Part shown: positions 36,250-46,358 of the stretch, one piece after another
Layout: every line of letters begins with the position of its first letter
How positions within the stretch are numbered: position 1 is the first letter of the stretch
NCBI RefSeq assembly: GCF_001421785.1
Contig: NZ_LMLB01000001.1
Coordinates: 446,768-510,767 of the forward strand
Length of the DNA stretch: 64,000 nt
Direction of reading: 5' to 3'
DNA from: Sphingomonas sp. Leaf33
GTDB lineage: Bacteria > Pseudomonadota > Alphaproteobacteria > Sphingomonadales > Sphingomonadaceae
Notes under the pieces: model-generated
Database searches by the model: none
The model's input: only the letters and a program-made list of their open reading frames with translations
Told to the model about the DNA's origin: nothing
Position numbers and translations under genes: made by a program

Positions 36250-36250
<1 letters not shown>
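35252..36250 (-). CDS. FabD-like acyltransferase domain protein
   Basis: A 332-residue protein with the fold of malonyl-CoA:ACP transacylases. The nucleophile elbow reads TGNSMGWY with Ser95 (GxSxG), and the catalytic His202 lies in GHGPFHTAMM, at almost the same position as in FabD. The usual GQGSQ N-terminal loop is replaced by APGRGSYGK, and the Arg that recognises malonate (after the Ser, in GRHGPGG or nearby) is not placed clearly, so another acyl group may be the substrate. A GTG at 36253 or ATG at 36250 starts it; both overlap the E1 stop. The Shine-Dalgarno sequence GGGGAGAG comes from the palindromic repeat that ends the E1 gene. Confidence 0.78.
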
Positions 36251-38510
<2,260 letters not shown>

Positions 38511-38514
<4 letters not shown>

Positions 38515-38912
38515 GCTCCCGCCATCTCCATCAGCACCTTCCACTCGTCGGGCTCGACCTTCGAACAGGACAGGCGGGATTGCTTGAGCATCATCATGTT
38601 TTCCAGCCGCGGCTCGGCCTTGATCGCGGCAAGCGTGACCGGGCGGGGGAGCGGTCGGACCGGCTTCACCGCGACCGACGCCCATTTGCCATCGGGCCCG
38701 TCTTCGCGCCACGCCCGCGTGATCTCCATAACCCCGACCGCGGCCTTTTCGGTGTTGGAGTGGTAGAAGATCGCCTGGTCGCCGGGCTGCATCGCCTTCA
38801 GGTGGATGCGCGCGGTCGCGTTGCGCACGCCGTCCCATTCGGTGGCGCCGTCGCGCTCCAGATCCTGCCAGCTGTAGGCATCGGGCTCCGACCGCAGCAA
38901 CCAGTACGCCAT
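38511..38912 (-). CDS. EVE domain-containing protein
   Basis: A 133-residue single-domain PUA-like protein. The start MAYWLLRSEPDAYSWQDLERDG, then WDGVRNATARIHLKAMQPGDQAIFYHSN and the late LKQSRLSCSKVEPDEW, are typical EVE signatures; the aromatic pocket is thought to bind modified bases in DNA or RNA. EVE proteins occur as housekeeping genes in proteobacteria and as domains in modified-DNA-targeting defence enzymes. Here it heads an operon whose other members are metabolic, with a 4-base overlap to the E1 gene. Its molecular target in this host is unknown. Confidence 0.93.
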
Positions 38913-39054
38913 GTCCCGCTTCCACTCCCTGAACGCCGATTAAACGGGCCATTCGCCCTGAGTTCAGTCGCCTAGCCGTATCAAACGCAACAAGCACGGT
39001 CGAATCGGCGTTGATCCCTTCAGTGACGACCATGCGAGTTTGAGGAGGTTGACC

Positions 39055-39432
39055 ATGCGTACTCTGTTGAAGAAGGCGACCCTCGGCGCAGTCCTGGGCG
39101 CGACCGCGCTGACCGCAGCGGCACCGGCCGACGCGCAGTGGCGCGGGCGGCATTACCGGGACCGCGACCGCACCGGCACCGCGCTTGTCGCGGGCATCGC
39201 CGGGCTGGCCATCGGCGCGGCGCTGACGTCGGGGCGCGACCGCTATGATCCGCGCTATCGCTATGATTACCGCTATTACGACCAGCGCGGCTATTTCCCG
39301 CAGGACGGCTATTACGCGCGCAATTACTACAACCGCTACCAGGGTTGGAACGATTGCTACGTCCGCCGGGTGTATGATCCCTACATCGGCCGCACCGTCC
39401 GTGTCCGCTATTGCGACCGCGGCGGCTGGTAA
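39055..39432 (+). CDS. Small secreted Tyr/Arg-rich protein with glycine-zipper-like helix
   Basis: A 125-residue exported protein: signal peptide MRTLLKKATLGAV..ADAQ, a short Arg-rich stretch (RGRHYRDRDR), a Gly/Ala hydrophobic helix LVAGIAGLAIGAALTSG near 45-61 resembling RcnB/glycine-zipper proteins, then an unusual Tyr/Asp/Arg repeat (PRYRYDYRYYDQRG..GYYARNYYNRYQ) and a C-terminal pair of cysteines (NDCYVRRV, VRYCDRGGW) that could form a disulfide. Strong GAGGAGG ribosome-binding site. It has its own terminator. Probably located at the envelope; function unknown. Confidence 0.85.
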   Translation: MRTLLKKATLGAVLGATALTAAAPADAQWRGRHYRDRDRTGTALVAGIAGLAIGAALTSGRDRYDPRYRYDYRYYDQRGYFPQDGYYARNYYNRYQGWNDCYVRRVYDPYIGRTVRVRYCDRGGW

Positions 39433-39440
39433 GCAGATTT

Positions 39441-39480
39441 GGCGGCGCCGGGGGTAGGCCTCCGGCGCCGCTTTTCTTTT
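39441..39480 (+). terminator. Terminator of the Tyr-rich secreted protein gene
   Basis: Long GC stem (ggcggcgccgg / ccggcgccgc) with a short loop, followed by ttttctttt, directly after the stop at 39432. Confidence 0.93.
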
Positions 39481-39507
39481 GGGCGTGGTTGAGGCAGGGG
39501 AACGTGC

Positions 39508-39783
39508 ATGAGCGATACACCCCCCGACACGCTGTCGAACAATCCGCGCAGCCCGCATTTCAACGAAGACGCGCTGCGCCGCGGCATCGGCATCCGCTTC
39601 AAGGGCGTCGAGCGCCGCGACGTCGAGGAATATTCGATCACCGAGGGCTGGATCCGCGTCCAGCTCCAGAAGAAGGTCGATCGCCACGGCCAGCCGCTGA
39701 CGATCAAGCTGACCGGCCCGGTCGAGGCATGGTATGAATCGCCCGCCGAGGGTGCCGAAGGCGACGAGGACGGCGAGAAGTAG
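39508..39783 (+). CDS. DUF3297 family protein
   Basis: A 91-residue cytosolic protein that matches the DUF3297 pattern: NNPRSPHFNEDALRRGIGIRFKGVERRDVEEYSI followed by GWIRVQLQKKVDRHGQPL and an acidic tail (EGAEGDEDGEK). The family is common in proteobacteria, with no established function. It starts at ATG 39508 after gcaggggaac. It is monocistronic, lying between a terminator upstream and the convergent secreted-protein gene downstream. Confidence 0.9.
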   Translation: MSDTPPDTLSNNPRSPHFNEDALRRGIGIRFKGVERRDVEEYSITEGWIRVQLQKKVDRHGQPLTIKLTGPVEAWYESPAEGAEGDEDGEK

Positions 39784-39795
39784 GGGCGCGCCGCG

Positions 39796-40161
39796 CTAGC
39801 GTCCGCGGCGGGGTCGCGCGATCGGCTGGAACTTGCCCAGCCCGCAGCTGGCACCACCTGAGACACCGGGCGATTGCAGCACGGTGATGATGTCCACGTC
39901 GCACAGGCGCGGCTGGGGCACGCGGTAGGCAAAGCTGCGGTCGAAGCCGAGACCGGGGCAGCCCTGCGGCAGCGTGTTGCGATAGGTGCGGCCCGCCACG
40001 GTGAAATCGATCACCCGGTCGCTGCGCACCTCGCTGCGCATTCCGACGGTCGAGATGCACGACACGGCCGCGCCGATCTTTATCGCCGGCGGCACCGGCT
40101 CGTCTCGCGCGAGCGCGGGGGCGGCGATCAGCAGGACCGTGGCGAGCGCGAAACGAGTCAT
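39796..40161 (-). CDS. Hypothetical secreted protein (121 aa)
   Basis: A 121-residue exported protein: signal peptide MTRFALATVLLIAAPALARD, then a mature part with four cysteines (SCIS, GCPG, LCDVD, SCGLG) that could form two disulfides. VIDFTVAGRTYRNTLPQGCPGLG near 58-80 reads as a beta-rich domain. No named family recognised. Its ATG overlaps the nth stop by 4 bases, so it is the third gene of a dapB-nth-hypothetical operon, and it probably ends that transcript. Convergent with the DUF3297 gene with a 12-base gap. Confidence 0.78.
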   Translation of the reverse strand: MTRFALATVLLIAAPALARDEPVPPAIKIGAAVSCISTVGMRSEVRSDRVIDFTVAGRTYRNTLPQGCPGLGFDRSFAYRVPQPRLCDVDIITVLQSPGVSGGASCGLGKFQPIARPRRGR

Positions 40162-40823
40162 GGCGTCTCCTCTTCGGCCGCGGCCTTGGGTGGCGGCGTC
40201 TTCGGCTTGAACGGGCACAGGTCTGCGACGATGCAGCGCCAGCATTCGGGCTTTCGCGCCTTGCAGGTGTAGCGACCGTGCAGGATCAGCCAGTGGTGCG
40301 CGTGCAGGCGGAACGGTTGCGGAACGGTCTTGTCGAGCTTGTGCTCGACCGCCACCACATCCTTGCCGGGCGCCAGCTTCGTGCGGTTGCACACGCGAAA
40401 GATGTGGGTGTCGACCGCGAACGTCTCGTGCCCGAAGGCGGTGTTTAGCACGACGTTCGCCGTCTTGCGCCCGACACCGGGCAACGCCTCCAGCGCCGCG
40501 CGATCCTCGGGCACCACGCCGCCGTGATCGCGAACCAGCGCCTCACTGAGCGCCAGGACGTTCTTCGCCTTGGTGTTGTTGAAATTGATCGTGCGGACAT
40601 ACTCGCGGATCGCGTCGAGTCCCAGCGCGGCCATCTTTTCCGGCGTATCGGCGACCGCGAACAGCGCGCGGGTCGCCTTGTTGACGCCGGCATCGGTCAT
40701 CTGCGCCGACAGGGCGACCGCGACCAGCAATGTGAACGGGTTCGAATATTCGAGCTCGGTGACCGGATGCGGGTCGTTCTCCGCCAGCCGGTGGAAAAAG
40801 GTGACGACGTCCGCCTTCTTCAA
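40158..40823 (-). CDS. nth: Endonuclease III
   Basis: DNA glycosylase/AP lyase for oxidised pyrimidines in base-excision repair. It has 221 residues: the helix-hairpin-helix LPGVGRKTANVVLNTAFG with the catalytic Lys in GRKTA near 118, the catalytic Asp in VDTHIFRVCNR near 136-146, and the [4Fe-4S] cluster cysteines C-x6-C-x2-C-x5-C (CKARKPECWRCIVADLC) near 188-204. A TTG at 40823 overlapping the dapB stop (TTGA) gives the expected N-terminus (LKKADVVTFF); the ATG further upstream would run into dapB. Cotranscribed with dapB. Confidence 0.95.
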   Translation of the reverse strand: MKKADVVTFFHRLAENDPHPVTELEYSNPFTLLVAVALSAQMTDAGVNKATRALFAVADTPEKMAALGLDAIREYVRTINFNNTKAKNVLALSEALVRDHGGVVPEDRAALEALPGVGRKTANVVLNTAFGHETFAVDTHIFRVCNRTKLAPGKDVVAVEHKLDKTVPQPFRLHAHHWLILHGRYTCKARKPECWRCIVADLCPFKPKTPPPKAAAEEETP

Positions 40824-41548
40824 AGCCCGAGCACCTCGGCCATCGCATAGCGGCCGGCGGGTTGCTTCGCGAGCCACAGTGCCGCGCGCACCGCACCGCG
40901 GGCAAAGATCGCGCGGCTGTCGGCGCGGTGGACCAGTTCGATCCGTTCGCCTTCGCCGGCCAGGACGACGCTATGGTCACCGATGACCGATCCGCCGCGC
41001 AGGCTAGCGAAGCCGATCGTGCCTTCGCTGCGCGCACCCGTGACGCCCGCGCGGTCGTAGACGCTGCTGTCGGCCAGCGTCGTGCCGCGTCCGTCGGCGG
41101 CGGCGGCGCCCAGCAGGAGGGCTGTGCCCGACGGCGCATCGACCTTGTGGCGGTGGTGCATCTCGACGATCTCGATATCCCAGTCGGCATCGAGACGCGC
41201 GGCGGCTTCGCGCACCAGTTGCGCGAGCAGGGTGACGCCGAGCGACGTGTTGCCGGTCTGGAGTACCGCGATGTCGGCCGCGGCGTCATCGATCATCGCA
41301 TGGTGCGCGCTCGACAGGCCGGTCGTGCCGATGACGATCGGCGTCTTCGCCGCGCGCGCGGCGGTCAGATGCGCGGCAAGGGCGGCGGGTGCGGAGAAAT
41401 CGACCAGCACATCGGCGGCCTGCGCGACCGGCGCCGGATCGTCCTTGGCATCCGCACCGCCCGCGTAGCGCGCGCCGAGCCCTGAGAGTTCCTGGACAAT
41501 GGCCTGACCCATACGCCCCATGCTGCCGTAGATGCCGATCGCCGTCAT
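40820..41548 (-). CDS. dapB: 4-hydroxy-tetrahydrodipicolinate reductase
   Basis: NAD(P)H-dependent step of the diaminopimelate/lysine pathway (cytosol). It has 242 residues: the nucleotide-binding GIYGSMGRMGQAI near 5-17, VLVDFSAPAAL near 59-69, GTTGLSSAHH, and the catalytic signature EIVEMHHRHKVDAPSGTALLLG near 130-151, with the His-His and Lys of the active site. The start MTAIGIYG at 41548 is chosen over the upstream ATG at 41623, which would add an unrelated 25 residues. First gene of the dapB-nth-hypothetical operon. Confidence 0.96.
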   Translation of the reverse strand: MTAIGIYGSMGRMGQAIVQELSGLGARYAGGADAKDDPAPVAQAADVLVDFSAPAALAAHLTAARAAKTPIVIGTTGLSSAHHAMIDDAAADIAVLQTGNTSLGVTLLAQLVREAAARLDADWDIEIVEMHHRHKVDAPSGTALLLGAAAADGRGTTLADSSVYDRAGVTGARSEGTIGFASLRGGSVIGDHSVVLAGEGERIELVHRADSRAIFARGAVRAALWLAKQPAGRYAMAEVLGL

Positions 41549-41623
41549 GGGCGGAGCCTGTGGCACAAGCCGAAGGCGCGGCCCAGCCCTATCGGTGGAC
41601 GTGCGCACGACCTGCGACAGCAA

Positions 41624-42769
41624 TCAGGCAGCTGATGCGGCGGTCTCCACGCGGTTCTTGCCGCTGCGTTTTGCCCGGTAAAGCGCGGCATCGGCGGCTT
41701 CGAGCGCCGGCGCCAGGCTGTCGTCGAACGCCGTGATGCCGGCCGAAAAGCTGATGTGGCCGATGGCGATGCCGGTGTCCTGGTTGACCAGCGATCGCGC
41801 GGCGAGCCGGGCGCGCGCGTCGTCCAGCAGCATCCGCGCGGCCGCCACGTCATGCCCGTCAATCAGCACGATGAACTCCTCGCCGCCGTGCCGCCCGACA
41901 CAGGCCGCAGTGCCGAGCGTATCGGCCAGAAAGGTGCCGACGAATTTCAGCACGCGGTCGCCGGCGGCGTGGCCATGGACATCGTTGACCCGCTTGAAAT
42001 CATCGATGTCGCACAAGGCGACGGCGCGCGGGCGGGGGGTATCGGTGGCGTCACGGTCGCGCCATTCGGCCAGCTTCCGCTCGACACCGCGACGGTTGGG
42101 CAGGCCGGTCAGATGGTCGTGCTCGGCCGCGTCGAGCGCACGGTCGAGGTCGCCGCGCAGTTTTTCCGTCTCGCGTCGGGTATGGTCCAGTTCGGTCTGG
42201 ACCCGTCGCGTCGTCTCGACCACGTCGCGGGTCAGCCCGGCGATCCGCCCGATCGTGCCGGACGGGTCGGTCGCCAGTTCGTCCTGCGCGATGTCCAGTG
42301 CGTCGCCGTAGCGGCTCGCCGAGCTGTGCGAGCGATCGGCGGCCTCCAGGCATTCGGCCAGGCGCGTTTGCAATTGGTCGGCAAGCGTCGCCAGCACCTG
42401 CGGCACCGCCGCCTCCGGGCGGACCCGGGCGATCAACGCGGCGATGCCGGCGCTCGTCAGCCCGTCGCCGCTGGCGATCATGGCGGCGATGCCCTCGGCG
42501 ATCGGCGGGACCTCTCCGGTCAGATAGGCATGCGCGACTTCGAAATGCAGCGGCGAGGGGGCAAGCCGGTGCGTGTCGAGGAAGTCGCCGATGACCGCGT
42601 ACAGCAGGCGATCGACCCGGCGACGCGCGTCGGCGTCGTCGCGCTGCGGCTGCGCCGCAGGCGACCCGAACCAGGTGCCGATGCGCGACAGGCGCGGGGC
42701 GGCAAGCGCGGCAGTGGCGACCATGTCAGTCGCCCGCCCGCACGACCGCAGGTCCGCGGTACTCGTCAT
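41624..42769 (-). CDS. GGDEF-domain diguanylate cyclase
   Basis: Makes cyclic di-GMP from two GTP molecules. It has 381 residues with no membrane segment: an N-terminal helical region of about 205 residues of unknown type (probably sensory), a short coiled coil (TRRVQTELDHTRRETEKLRGDL), and a GGDEF domain at about 218-378. The signature is RHGGEEFIVLI, an active GGEEF. The usual RxxD inhibitory site ahead of it is absent (GTAACVGR), so feedback by product is not expected at that site. ATG 42769 follows GGGGACCG; an ATG at 42724 is an alternative. Confidence 0.9.
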   Translation of the reverse strand: MTSTADLRSCGRATDMVATAALAAPRLSRIGTWFGSPAAQPQRDDADARRRVDRLLYAVIGDFLDTHRLAPSPLHFEVAHAYLTGEVPPIAEGIAAMIASGDGLTSAGIAALIARVRPEAAVPQVLATLADQLQTRLAECLEAADRSHSSASRYGDALDIAQDELATDPSGTIGRIAGLTRDVVETTRRVQTELDHTRRETEKLRGDLDRALDAAEHDHLTGLPNRRGVERKLAEWRDRDATDTPRPRAVALCDIDDFKRVNDVHGHAAGDRVLKFVGTFLADTLGTAACVGRHGGEEFIVLIDGHDVAAARMLLDDARARLAARSLVNQDTGIAIGHISFSAGITAFDDSLAPALEAADAALYRAKRSGKNRVETAASAA

Positions 42770-42942
42770 TGTCGGTCCCCATCGGCATCTTTTTACGAAA
42801 CCCCGCCCCTCGGGCATTGCGATCAGGGCGACGGTCTACACGCGAATCTTTGAACATAGGTTTATGCCGAGCGCCGAAAGCGGGATTTTACATGGCCCGT
42901 CGCCCGTGGCGTTCGCGCCGCGGCTGGGGTAGCGCCGGGCGG

Positions 42943-43647
42943 ATGACCGACATCCGCAACATCGTCGTGCTGACCGGCGCTGGCATTTCCGCCGAAAGCG
43001 GCATTGCGACGTTCCGCGGGCCGGGCGGGCTGTGGGAAGGCCACCGGGTCGAGGATGTCTGCACGCCCGAGGCGCTGGTTCGCGATCCCGCGCTCGTCCA
43101 TCGTTTCTACGACCTGCGCCGTGCGGCTCTGGCGGCGGTCGAGCCCAATGCCGCGCACCGCGCACTGGCGCGGCTCGATGCGCATTGGCCGGGCGAGTTG
43201 CTGATCGTCACGCAGAATGTCGACGACCTGCACGAACGGGCCGGGGCGAGGCGGTTGCTGCACATGCACGGCGAGTTGCGGTCCGCGCTGTGCGCGCGGT
43301 GCGGGGCGCGGACGGCATGGGCGGGGGACTTGCCACCGGCGACGGTCTGCGATGCGTGCGGCGCGCCGGCATTGCGTCCCGACATCGTGTTCTTCGGCGA
43401 GATGCCGTACGCGATGGAGCGGATCGAGGCGGCGCTTGAGGCGTGCGACCTGTTTGTCTCGATCGGCACGTCGGGCGCGGTCTATCCCGCGGCCGGTTTC
43501 GTCCGCACCGCGCGGTGGCGCGGCGCGCAGACGATCGAGCTGAACCTCGACCCGTCGGATGGCAGCGTCTTCTTCCACGAAAGCCGCATGGGAGCAGCCA
43601 GCGTGCTGGTGCCCGAATGGGTCGTCAGCGTGCTGGGCGACGCGTGA
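42943..43647 (+). CDS. cobB: NAD-dependent protein deacylase (class III sirtuin)
   Basis: Removes acyl groups from lysines using NAD. It has 234 residues: the Rossmann part with GAGISAESGIATFRGPGGLW at 12-31, TQNVDDLHERAG near 90-101, catalytic His109 in LHMHGELR, and a Cys4 zinc module (CARC at 117-120, CDAC at 136-139). Tyr56 and Arg59 in FYDLRR match the YxxR motif of class III sirtuins that accept succinyl or malonyl groups, so desuccinylase activity is likely. The ATG at 42943 is preceded by a short leader; the SDR gene overlaps its stop (GTGA). Confidence 0.93.
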   Translation: MTDIRNIVVLTGAGISAESGIATFRGPGGLWEGHRVEDVCTPEALVRDPALVHRFYDLRRAALAAVEPNAAHRALARLDAHWPGELLIVTQNVDDLHERAGARRLLHMHGELRSALCARCGARTAWAGDLPPATVCDACGAPALRPDIVFFGEMPYAMERIEAALEACDLFVSIGTSGAVYPAAGFVRTARWRGAQTIELNLDPSDGSVFFHESRMGAASVLVPEWVVSVLGDA

Positions 43648-44462
43648 CGCGGCTCTTCATCTTCGGGCTGGGCTATGCCGCGGCCCGTATCGCCGATGCT
43701 GTGCGCGCGCGCAGCGGCGTGGTGACGGCGACCGGGCAGTCAGGTGACATCGCGTTCGACGATGCCGATGCGGTAAGGGCGGGCCTGGCGACAGCGACGC
43801 ATGTCCTGTCGTCGGTGCCGCCGGACGAGGGCGATCCGGTGCTCGACCGGTACGGCGACCTGCTGGGTGACCGCTGGCTGGGCTATCTGTCCTCGACCGG
43901 AGTGTACGGCGATGCCGGCGGCGCGTGGGTCGACGAAAGCTCGGCCGTTCGCGGGCGGCGCGCGAACCGCAATGCCGCCGATGCGCGGTGGCTGGCACGG
44001 CGCGCGCGCGTGTTTCGCCTGCCCGGCATCTACGGCCCGGGCCGCTCGCCGATCGACCGGCTGCGCGCGGGGCACGCGCATCGCACCGGCCTCACCGACC
44101 AGGTGTTCAGCCGCATCCATGTCGACGACCTGGCGACGGGCGTCATCGCCGGGTTCGATGCTCCGGCGGGGGCCTACAACCTGTCCGACGACGTGCCGGC
44201 CAGCCAGGACGATGTCGTGACCTATGCCGCGCGGTTGATCGGGGTTCCGCCGCCGCCGCTCGTCTCACTCGACGACCTGTCGCCGATGGCGCGCGCCTTT
44301 TACGCCGAGAACCGCCGGGTCGCGAACGGCAAGGCGCAGCGGGTGCTCGGCTGGCGCCCGCGCTACGCCGACTATCGATTGGGCCTGCGCGCGGTCAGCG
44401 CGACGACCAGCCCGACCATCGCCAGCGCAGCGCCTGCCGCGGCCAGCAGCGACCAGCGATAG
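43644..44462 (+). CDS. NAD(P)-dependent epimerase/dehydratase (SDR, YeeZ-like)
   Basis: A 272-residue Rossmann-fold protein: LFIFGLGYAAARIADAV at 4-20 (GxGxxA type nucleotide loop), VLSSVPPDEGD near 54-64, YLSSTGVYGDAGGAWVDE near 82-99, RLPGIYGPGRSPIDRLRAG near 121-139, and the late FYAENRRVANGKAQRVLGWRPRYADY. The YxxxK pair of classic SDRs is not clear, as in YeeZ-type proteins. The substrate is unknown. GTG start, overlapping the sirtuin stop by 4 bases. The last 90 bases overlap the 3' end of the EamA transporter gene on the opposite strand. Confidence 0.85.
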   Translation: MTRLFIFGLGYAAARIADAVRARSGVVTATGQSGDIAFDDADAVRAGLATATHVLSSVPPDEGDPVLDRYGDLLGDRWLGYLSSTGVYGDAGGAWVDESSAVRGRRANRNAADARWLARRARVFRLPGIYGPGRSPIDRLRAGHAHRTGLTDQVFSRIHVDDLATGVIAGFDAPAGAYNLSDDVPASQDDVVTYAARLIGVPPPPLVSLDDLSPMARAFYAENRRVANGKAQRVLGWRPRYADYRLGLRAVSATTSPTIASAAPAAASSDQR

Positions 44463-45298
44463 CCCTCGAACAGGGTCGACAGCAGCATCGCGATGACGGG
44501 GACAAGCACGCCCGAATAGGCCGCCTTGGCCGGGCCGATCACGCGGATGACGCCGTAATAGAGCGGGAAGGCGATCGCCGAGGCGGCAAGCCCCAGGTAC
44601 AGCACGCCCGCCCAATAGACCGGCCGCGGGTCGAGCACCGGCGGGCCGACCGTCGCATAGGCATAGGCCGCATCGAGGACTGCGCCGATCAGCATCGCCA
44701 AGCCCAGCATCGACGCCATCGGATAGCGTCTCGCGGTCTGCGTGCCTTGCAGGATGTTCGCGCTGGAGGCCGACAGCACGCCCGCCAGCGTGAAGCCGAT
44801 GCCGGCGAACAGCTTGGCGCCGCCGCTCGGGTCGCTGCGCAGTTCGTGGACGAACAGCAGCGCGACGCCGGCGATCGCGATGGCCGATCCCAGCAGCAAT
44901 TGCTTGCCCAGCCGCTGGCCCAGGAAGACGCGCCCGAGGAGCGCGTTGGGGACCAGCATCAGCGCGAAGATGACCGCGACCAGGCCGGAAGTGATGTAAC
45001 CCTCTGCACGGTAGACGAAGTTGAAATTGAGCACGAACTGCGCCGCGCCGAGCACGGCCGCGAACATCAGGCCGCGCGCGTCGAGCGGCAGGGGATCGCG
45101 CCGCCACGCCGCCCAGGCGAGCATCGCGGTGCCGGCGACGATGAAGCGATAGGTGACCGACCAGCTCGCCGGCACGACGCCCAGCTGCCCGGTGATGACG
45201 ATCCAGGTCGATCCCCAGATCGCGGTGACGATGGCGAACGGGAGCAGGACCGACAGGCGGGTCGATTGCGGGCGGTCGCTGGACGCGGGCGTGGTCAC
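44372..45298 (-). CDS. DMT/EamA family transporter
   Basis: Inner-membrane drug/metabolite exporter-type protein of 308 residues with ten predicted helices in two EamA repeats (the first opens FAIVTAIWGSTWIVITGQLG, the second GIGFTLAGVLSASSANILQG). Substrate unknown; relatives export amino acids or metabolites. It starts at GTG 45298, 4 bases after the threonine aldolase stop, so it is the third gene of a PhyH-aldolase-transporter operon. Its C-terminal about 30 codons overlap the convergent SDR gene. Confidence 0.9.
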   Translation of the reverse strand: MTTPASSDRPQSTRLSVLLPFAIVTAIWGSTWIVITGQLGVVPASWSVTYRFIVAGTAMLAWAAWRRDPLPLDARGLMFAAVLGAAQFVLNFNFVYRAEGYITSGLVAVIFALMLVPNALLGRVFLGQRLGKQLLLGSAIAIAGVALLFVHELRSDPSGGAKLFAGIGFTLAGVLSASSANILQGTQTARRYPMASMLGLAMLIGAVLDAAYAYATVGPPVLDPRPVYWAGVLYLGLAASAIAFPLYYGVIRVIGPAKAAYSGVLVPVIAMLLSTLFEGYRWSLLAAAGAALAMVGLVVALTARRPNR

Positions 45299-45302
45299 CG
45301 CG

Positions 45303-46304
45303 TCAGAGCGCCGCGATCGCGGCCGCCAGCGGCGCGATCTCCGCTTGGGTCTGGTTCCATGATATCACCAGTCGCGCTTCGCCGACGCCCCAGTCGTAGA
45401 AGTCGAAGCCCAGCGCGCGCAGCGACGCCGCTTCGTCGACGGTCACCCGCAGGAACACCTCGTTCGCCTCGACCGGATGGACCAGCCGGTCGCCGGCGGC
45501 CTCCGCCAGCAACCGCGCGCCGGCGTTGGCGGCGCGTCCGTTCTCCAGCCACAGGTCGCCCTCCAGCATCGCCAGCAACTGCGCGGCGAGATAGCGGCCC
45601 TTGGAAAACAGCAGTCCGGCGCGCTTGCGACGGTAGAGGATCGGTGCGGCCAGTTCGGGACGGAAGAACACCAGCGCTTCCGCCGACATGCCGCCGTTCT
45701 TGACGCAGCCGAACGACAGGGCATCGACGCCGGCGCGCCACGTCACGTCGGCAGGCGCGCAGCCGAGATGCGCCAGCGCATTGGCGAACCGCGCGCCGTC
45801 CATGTGCAGGCCCCAGCCCTTGGCTCGTGCCAGGTCGCCGATCGCCGCGACCTGATCGGGTGTGTAGGCCAGGCCATATTCGGTCGCGTTGGTGATCGAC
45901 ACCGCGTGCGGCTGGACCTGGTGCACGTCGGGACGGATCGCGTCGGTGACGGCGCGGATCGCGTCCGGGGTCAGCTTCGCGCCGGGGCCATCGGCCAGCA
46001 ACAGCTTGGCGCCGTGGGTGTAGAATTCGGGAGCACCCGCCTCATCGACCTGGATATGCGCGTCGCGGTGGCAGACGATGCCGCCGTGCGGCGGGCACAG
46101 TGCCGTCAGCGCCAGGCAATTGGCGGCGGTTCCGGTCGGGACCCACAGCACGCGCACCGCCGTCTCGAACAGATCGCTGAACGCGCCGTCCAGCCGTTGC
46201 GACCAGCGATCGCCGTCATAGGCGGTGTCGAGCACATTGGCCGCGACCATCGCGTCGAGGACGGCCGGGTGCACCGGGGCGGCATTGTCGGAAAAGAAGC
46301 GCAT
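45303..46304 (-). CDS. Low-specificity L-threonine aldolase family protein
   Basis: PLP enzyme that cleaves threonine/allo-threonine (or phenylserine-type beta-hydroxy amino acids) to glycine and an aldehyde. It has 333 residues beginning MRFFSDNAAPVHPAVLDAM; GTAANCLAL near 58-66 binds PLP phosphate, LHMDGARFANALAHL near 173-187 holds the Asp contacting the pyridine ring, and the Schiff-base Lys lies in LSFGCVKNGGMSAEAL near 209-224. It lies between a PhyH-type hydroxylase and an EamA transporter, a layout compatible with breaking down or making a hydroxylated amino acid, though that is inference. Confidence 0.9.
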   Translation of the reverse strand: MRFFSDNAAPVHPAVLDAMVAANVLDTAYDGDRWSQRLDGAFSDLFETAVRVLWVPTGTAANCLALTALCPPHGGIVCHRDAHIQVDEAGAPEFYTHGAKLLLADGPGAKLTPDAIRAVTDAIRPDVHQVQPHAVSITNATEYGLAYTPDQVAAIGDLARAKGWGLHMDGARFANALAHLGCAPADVTWRAGVDALSFGCVKNGGMSAEALVFFRPELAAPILYRRKRAGLLFSKGRYLAAQLLAMLEGDLWLENGRAANAGARLLAEAAGDRLVHPVEANEVFLRVTVDEAASLRALGFDFYDWGVGEARLVISWNQTQAEIAPLAAAIAAL

Positions 46305-46358
46305 GGGTCCTGCCCCAAGCCGGATGCCCCCGCGAAATCAAGGGCTTTCGGGCATTCC

